A DNA stretch of 64,000 nt from Lunularia cruciata (lineage: Eukaryota > Streptophyta > Marchantiopsida > Lunulariales > Lunulariaceae): the NCBI GenBank assembly GCA_948567375.1, contig OX419756.1, forward strand, positions 55,096,552-55,160,551, written 5' to 3'. A program made the translations under genes and the position numbers. Position 1 is the stretch's first letter, and each line of letters begins with the position of its first letter. The notes under the pieces were generated by a model. The model searched no databases. It saw only the letters and a list, made by a program, of their open reading frames with translations, and had not been told where the DNA came from. This document shows, piece by piece, positions 58,100 to 64,000 of this stretch.

Positions 58100-60305
58100 T
58101 TTGCAAAACAAGAGACATACATAGTAGGAAGAGTAAGATGATGTTACGTAATATAACAGAAGCCACCTCGTCCTCATCGCGGATAATGGACAAAGGCTTA
58201 CGCAATTGTGATTTTCCCATCGACTTTTTCTTGAGATCAATTTCGTTTTTTGGCGATTCAGGATGATTCTGTTTGGAAGATTCTGGTGGTACAGAATGGA
58301 GTTAAAGTCACGTTGGTATAAATAGTGAATTTATCACGATGAACAGGAAACTTGTAATTCTTCTTGCCAATCAAGATTCAACTGTCAAACGTGGATTCTT
58401 ATTCCTCATGGGAGGCGTTACACATTCGGGTAAAGATCCTCTAAACTAAACACCTCCTCTTCTTGAATGAAAGCCCATTCTAAAAGAGACAATTGTATCC
58501 ACAAACCCAAATAGTGTCTTTTACTGGAATAAACTCTTCCATCTCGTAATTTTCCGCTCGTAGAAGCAACTTAAATGTATTGATCACTTGCATCTTATGG
58601 AGAACTTACTGTAATCTCTCCGGAGTCCTGTCATTAGATGTGATCCTGAGTGATTGCTACGGTCCACGTTTATTGAATGGGTAAGGTACCTACTTCTGGC
58701 AGACATTCGATGCATCATTCTAGGAAGCACTGTTATCGTGAGACAGGGGAGAAGATAGCTTTCCTTCCCGGTTTTATTATCACTTGGTAGATTTGAGTTT
58801 GGATTTCAGACCCTCATGAAGAAACTGCCTTCTCCACTTTTGACCAGTTTGACTCCGGAAATGATATGTTCAGCATATGCCTTTGATATGTAAAATTTCT
58901 AGCGCAATTTCATGTTCTCTCCTGATTTCAACATATAACTTTGATATTGCTGTCAGTTACCTCCTCTTTGCGTTCCAGAATTGCAATTTTATCTGATAGC
59001 GAGACAAGATGAGTTGATCTCTTAGCATTCGGAAGGGTTGTATGGTATCTTCCGCTAGAGTTTTTATTTACTAACTCTTCACAGTATTTCCTGGTCTCTT
59101 CAGCTGTTGGCACAGTCGTATCCACGCAATAGAAAATAGATCATTCACTCCAAGTGGAATACTTGGTAAAACACTTAAGCTCATTCTGTTTCGTCCTGCA
59201 TAACATCAGCTGAGCATTGTGGAAACTGATAACACCATTACTTGCTGTGGAAAGCGATAAGATTTTGATGTCGGGAAATAAACTTAACTTAGTGACGCTG
59301 CTTCTGAGGTAGGGAAGGACTAATGTTCCAGGCATGACGCCAAACCATAAAAAGACATTCACCTTGCTCTCCATTGAAGTAGTCAAACATGTACGCTTCA
59401 CATGGTTTAATGATATTCTAAGACTAGATAGGCATCATAAGCACACATTAGTAATGATGGAATTTATTTTGCTTTGATCAAGTAAAATTGCAATTTCGAA
59501 CGATGCAGAGTGTATTGGTTTGAACTCTGTTATGATGACATGTCCAAGATTTTCAGCTGTAGATTGTACTGGTAATACTGTTAGCACTTGAGCGGTAGTG
59601 GTAATAGTGACAGTAATCGTAATTCAGATTTTAGATTATAAACAGCTGGTGGAGTTAAGAGTGCTAGTGTCATTGGCACTATCGCCAAATGATTATTATG
59701 AGAGAGTGTTGCTGGAGAGGGCTTAGTTATCCAAATTTGTAATTGTGGAAATTTGCACATTGGTCCGTAGCCACATATGTTCACCTTCTATCCTTCTAAT
59801 ATCTGCATTCTTCCCCCACTGAACAATAGAGCAGAAATGTAGTTTTTCCCATTCTATTACCCGCATTTCAACGATAGTGTCACAATTTCAAACATATACC
59901 ATGAAGATGGGAACAAAGAGAATGTTAAACATGCCAACCTTCATGGTATATGAAGAATGAGCTTAAGTGTTTGTGTGGATCGGTTTGTGTGGATCAGTCA
60001 ACGATCACATCAAATACGAATGCTTGAAAACATGAAAGACAAAACATAGATCAATTGCCGTGCAAGGTGTTTGGGAAGTAAATATTTTATAAGAAAATCC
60101 ATCTTTCGAGTGTTATCTAAGAGGTAATAGAATCTTGCGGTGACATGTATTCTGCGTGCTTAAATCTACAGATGCCAAAAATTGACGTTACACGATGCAG
60201 TTACATGATCCTTCTCCCTATACTAACTCCAAATTGCAACTGAACACTACGGACTGATCGTTGCTCAAGGTCATGAGATAGTTGAGAACAGCAGATCAAT
60301 TGATT
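58100..60305. other. spacer downstream of the H2A gene, possible gene remnant
   Basis: Base composition is more balanced than to the left. Two adjacent minus-strand frames, 59401-59141 (86 codons) and 59125-58928 (65 codons), read like exons of one protein (FLWFGVMPGTLVLPYLRSSV, then PTAEETRKYCEELVNK), but I cannot name a family and see no convincing splice pair. They may be a decayed host gene. Confidence 0.3.
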
Positions 60306-60428
60306 TCGTAGTGGGCTTTGAACCCTGTGTCTGCTTTGGTTCCCGTTGCGCGCAACCCTTTGGAGACATTTCAAATTTGGTGACGAGATGACACCTTCCT
60401 CCGATCAGGAGAAATGCGAACACTGACT

Positions 60429-61372
60429 TTACTTAGCATCAGACTTTGAGTCAGATTTCGATGACTTCTCCGCCTTGCTTGACGCTTCTTTCTCAAGCTT
60501 TGCCGCAGTCTTCTTGGGCAGGAGCAACTGATGGATATTGGGGAGGACACCACCATGTGCTATAGTCACGCTGGCTAGAAGTTTCCCGAGCTCTTCATCG
60601 TTCCTAATGGCGAGCTGGATGTGTCTGGGGATGATCCTAGTTTTGTTATTATCCCTGCAAGCGTTTCCGGCCAGCTCGAGCACCTGCAATCATGAGGTTC
60701 AAAAGGTTAAAAATGTAGACCATTTTGGACCTGCGACTTCACAGAATATTGCACGCTTGATTTCCCAATGACGGGTATGTGCACTCTTTGTCTCTGAAGA
60801 CCAACAGGGAGTAGCTCGTGCGTGTCTCTCATTGCAATGTAAGACCTAAAATCTACTGGGGCAGAATACATGCACCAACCATGACAATTCTTTCGACTTT
60901 ATCCAGGGAACGGTAAAGTGATGTCCTTCGGCAGCAACTCGACTGGCGGAATGAAATGAATGAATGAATATGTATGAAGGAAATGAATGAACAAATATAT
61001 GAGCACGCGTCCGCAACAGAAATCTCAAAAATCGGATGTGGCTTGTGTAATGCATAACCAGCTCGAGTAGAGACACTAATCTGCCCGTTGTGACTACAAG
61101 CACGATATCCCCAACCCAAAAATTAGAGTCTTAATGATTTAACGCGCTACCGCAGCCCGTTTAGACGAAATAACGAAGCACTCTCCTACCTCTGCAGCGA
61201 GATACTCCAACACCGCAGCCAAATAAACTGGAGCTCCGGCACCAACACGCTTGGCATATCGCCCGTTTTTGAGGTATCTTGACAACCTTCCCACAGGGAA
61301 CTGAAGGCCAGCTCTCTGCGACTTGGAAATAGCCTTCCTCTTGGCCTTTGCGGAGTGACCTCGTCCCGACAT
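60429..61372 (-). CDS. H2A: histone H2A, canonical type, two exons
   Basis: This is a core nucleosome histone that pairs with H2B. Exon 1 is 61372-61190 and exon 2 is 60683-60429, joined across a 506-bp GT-AG intron in phase 0 between LEYLAAE and VLELAGNAC. The product is 145 residues. The N-tail is [20 protein letters not shown], followed by the H2A signature AGLQFPVGR, the L1 loop, [15 protein letters not shown], the docking region [20 protein letters not shown] and [15 protein letters not shown]. The C-tail is Lys/Ser-rich ([10 protein letters not shown]). It lacks the SQ-E/D motif of H2A.X, the KSPKK motif of H2A.W and the H2A.Z features, so it is canonical H2A. Divergent points are NACRDNN, where plants normally have NAARDN, and [15 protein letters not shown]. 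No defect is visible. Confidence 0.95.
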
Positions 61373-61602
61373 TTTGGCAAGTCGAAATGCTCCGAAAGAT
61401 CAACACAAAACGAGAAAAATCAAGGCAATCGCTCACTTCTCCGACACAAACCCTCCAAGTAACCAGACACTACGGAAGTAACTGATACCAAACAAGTCAG
61501 TGAAAATTGGGAATTGAAATCGAATGGGGAAATAACACCGGAGTAGTGTATTCCATAGACGATGAGAGCTAGCATCTGAGATCTTGCTGCCAGCACAGGA
61601 AA

Positions 61603-61692
61603 ATATATATACCCAACCGGAAAGCATCTCAACCCTAAGTAGGTGGATGCCACTTCAGCTTGCCAGGTCAGGCTCCACATCATCGATCCGCA
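61603..61692 (-). promoter_or_regulatory. H2A promoter: TATA box and octamer-like motif
   Basis: On the minus strand TATATATAT (61611-61603) lies about 230 bp before the H2A ATG. About 75 bp further upstream TGCGGATC (61692-61685) matches seven of eight bases of CGCGGATC, the octamer known from plant histone promoters that drives S-phase expression. The intervening distance suits a promoter with a 5' UTR of roughly 200 bases. Confidence 0.55.
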
Positions 61693-64000
61693 CCTCTCGA
61701 CCTCCCTGTTCGGAGGCTCTATGGCCCCTGGATTAGAATCTGACGGCCTTGTATCTTTACTTTCCCTCTGGCCGCCCATTTGCAGGTTCCTGCCCCCACC
61801 TTGCTCGCTTTTTTGAAGCAAGTTTGAATTTGATCACGGCCCCGCGCTACAGAACAGTACTGTACACACACACACTACTGCTGACACCTTCTGTTTAAAG
61901 TGCGAGAATTGCGAGCGTTTGCGTTATGAGCCAGCGACAATCGCGATTGTCTCACGGCTTTTTTTCTCGGTCCTGGTCTGTAATTCGCACGCTGACAATT
62001 CTGTTCCTGAGTCATTATCACCAGATTAGTATGCCAACGCCGGCTGCAGTAATCAGAGCCTGGGGTTATCTCACCGGAATTCTCCAAAGCACGACAACAG
62101 CAATAGATTCTTCACATGTTTGATGAACAGAAGAACGAGAATGCAAGATTCTGTTCTCCAGCCATGTGATAGAAAAATGAATTTGAATTTCTATAATTTT
62201 CAATAGGATTTAAGGTGCCAAAGCTTTCGTCTAGGCTATCAAGCATCCAGGGAAAGCGGAAGGACAATGTGAAGTTCATTTGTATTAGTTTATGTCTATT
62301 TCTGTTATCATGGAGTTCCTGATTGTGACCTACAGATTTTATAAGTGAAGTTCACTTGTAGTGGAATCAAATTTCTCATGTTAAGTTAAAATCCTCAAGA
62401 AAAGGTTAGGTGTTCATCTCAAAGACAGAGAAGAAATAATTATAGTCTTTGAGGTAGTCTTATAGTCAGTTTATCAACTTCTCCTTGTACACTTCTCTAT
62501 TGTCGTTGATTAGTAAGTAGATTTTGCTACATATTCGTTAGTAGATTTTTAATCGTATATTGGCAAGATTTTATGATCCTAAATATCTTACTTACTTTTA
62601 AGACAATTGTCACTAGCTAGAGTAAGGTATATATCTATAATAGCAGTGTAATCTGCGTCCCCGAACTGCTTCTCGGAAGGACGGGACGATGTATGCTTTC
62701 ATGGTTTCTTTCTACCCCGTGCATGATACACGAGGTCTACCCTAGTCTAACCTCTATTCCTTGTTTATTGAATGAGAGGATGTATGAAGGCCAGGGACCT
62801 CATAGTTCATCGTAGCGTGTTGCTTATTTCCGATTTGAAAATAATACTAAAAGTAATCATGTTGGAAGACACATTGCTTGCGCAACCTATGATTTCATAC
62901 ATTAGCACAAATAGCGGACTACTCTGAAGAATATATAATATACAACGTTGTAAGAGTAAGCAAAGTCACAAGTAGGAAGGTAACATTATCAAATAATATC
63001 TTAAACAACAGACCCTTTTGATCTTGTGCTATTCCAACTCATACTTAAATATACATATAATATCTACTCTAAACTAGCTATGTTAAACTTTCATTCTATG
63101 CGTCCGCTAAACTAACCAACATCGGATCTACGTCCGATGACCAAGAGTGCCTCTCGCCAGTAAGCAGATTATAGACTAAAGCATATGTGAACAAATTGAT
63201 GATCCGATTTGACAAATTTAACAATCACTAGTGTGATGTTTCGTACATGAAATTACATTATATATACCTATAATCGTAAATTATATGTAGCATATGTAAT
63301 CGTTAGGACAGGAAACATGTCTCATTCCTCAATAAACAACCTACTTGTGTTAAATGATATATATGATTTTATGCAATCTCGTTCTTCTCTTTGTATATAC
63401 TTTTACGAGTTGTGTAGTTGTAGATCTTTTACATGCAGATCTTCTCATAGAAGAGGTCAGATGATAGAGCTGAAGGAATTACTTCAACTGAAGGTAACAT
63501 CAAGGGCGAGTAATCTACCATCAAATAGTAATAATATCAACTAAGTAGATATTCAACTTAGTTGACCAGCTCATCAAGTTATATCTACCCACATTTTAGT
63601 CAGTTCAGCAAGTTATACCCACTCAAATGATTATTGCTAAGCTTCTCAACTAAGGTGAGAACTAGCTTAAAAAAGTCATTAATGTTATATGGATACTACC
63701 AAATTCCATTATTCTTCATCAAATTAATAATTAATAATAATTTTCTTTAGATTATTAGAATTTTACAAGTCTTGTAATTAAAATAAGTACAACTAGTCTA
63801 ACTAATATTGTTGGAGTGCAAGCTTGAATTAAGTAGTTATGATAAAATTTTCTCTAGTAATATATATCTAAGTTGTTGTAACTAAAAGCTCTTAGTTGGA
63901 TTTTGGGGAGGGTGAACTTGCCACTTTTGATGTGCATTAGTTACCTTTCTCTTTTGGCCAAGAGATGCACTTCTAGACTAACTTGGTTGGGATATAGAGT
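61693..64000. other. intergenic, no gene recognised
   Basis: The part next to H2A is mixed in composition. From about 62.2 kb the sequence is AT-rich with short frames (longest 75 codons, 63317-63544, without motif). Segments near 62.65-62.8 kb have the flavour of an LTR, but I see no paired end or primer site. Confidence 0.45.

Noticed and set aside
60846-61119. Minus-strand frames of 85-91 codons inside the H2A intron
   Set aside because: They lie in the GT-AG intron that joins the two H2A exons in frame, and they carry no motif.

Overview
The window is nuclear DNA of a plant. It holds two intact-looking host genes, one near each end, and about 45 kb of nested, mostly decayed retrotransposon sequence between them. 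The host genes are a plastid PHT4-type anion transporter on the plus strand (3970-7863, ten exons, short introns of about 100-400 bp) and a canonical histone H2A on the minus strand (61372-60429, two exons). Spliceosomal introns, a transit-peptide-like leader and Ty3/gypsy elements with plant tRNA-type primer sites place it in the green plants. The short introns, the divergent H2A and a gypsy element carrying a DNA methyltransferase (a type reported from the charophyte alga Klebsormidium) suggest a bryophyte, other seed-free plant or streptophyte alga rather than a flowering plant. That placement is inference.

Layout: 0.86-1.33 kb, relic of a reverse-transcriptase-type polyprotein. 2.85 kb, perfect hairpin. 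3.97-7.86 kb, PHT4 gene. 8-16 kb, AT-rich spacer with a decayed repeat. 16.3 kb, reverse-strand relic of the methyltransferase element. 19.16-30.0 kb, a 46-bp purine-rich tandem array split by a 9.9-kb Ty3/gypsy element (19651-29554, 4-bp target duplication AGGA). 30-31.7 kb, purine-rich repeats and a GA/GT microsatellite. 34.9-35.5 kb, an inverted repeat built from two decayed LTR pieces. 36.2-37.1 kb, another methyltransferase-element fragment. 37.7-53.0 kb, a second gypsy family (LTRs starting TGTAACACCC): a solo LTR, copy 1, an intervening methyltransferase-element fragment, and a deleted copy 2. 53.0-54.5 kb and 55.9-56.2 kb, a third LTR family whose promoter is packed with heat-shock-element-like motifs. 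56.2-60.4 kb, AT-rich spacer. 60.4-61.7 kb, H2A and its promoter. 61.8-64 kb, spacer.

The outstanding object is the 19651-29554 element. Its polyprotein order reads Gag with two zinc knuckles and an RG-rich stretch, aspartic protease, C5-cytosine DNA methyltransferase of DNMT3-like motif order, reverse transcriptase, RNase H, integrase and a C-terminal PHD finger. It thus joins a writer of DNA methylation to a histone-tail reader module in one mobile element. The copy here is dead: nearly all its in-frame stops are explained by C-to-T or G-to-A changes, and the 14 substitutions I count between its two long LTR segments are all transitions. Its termini are also rearranged: the LTR appears cut internally, as expected from insertion of a two-LTR circle or an equivalent permuted form.

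The host genes have no evident functional link to each other. The transposon families are linked by position: three junctions join TGTAACACCC-family LTR ends directly to methyltransferase-element sequence, so the second family has repeatedly landed in the first.
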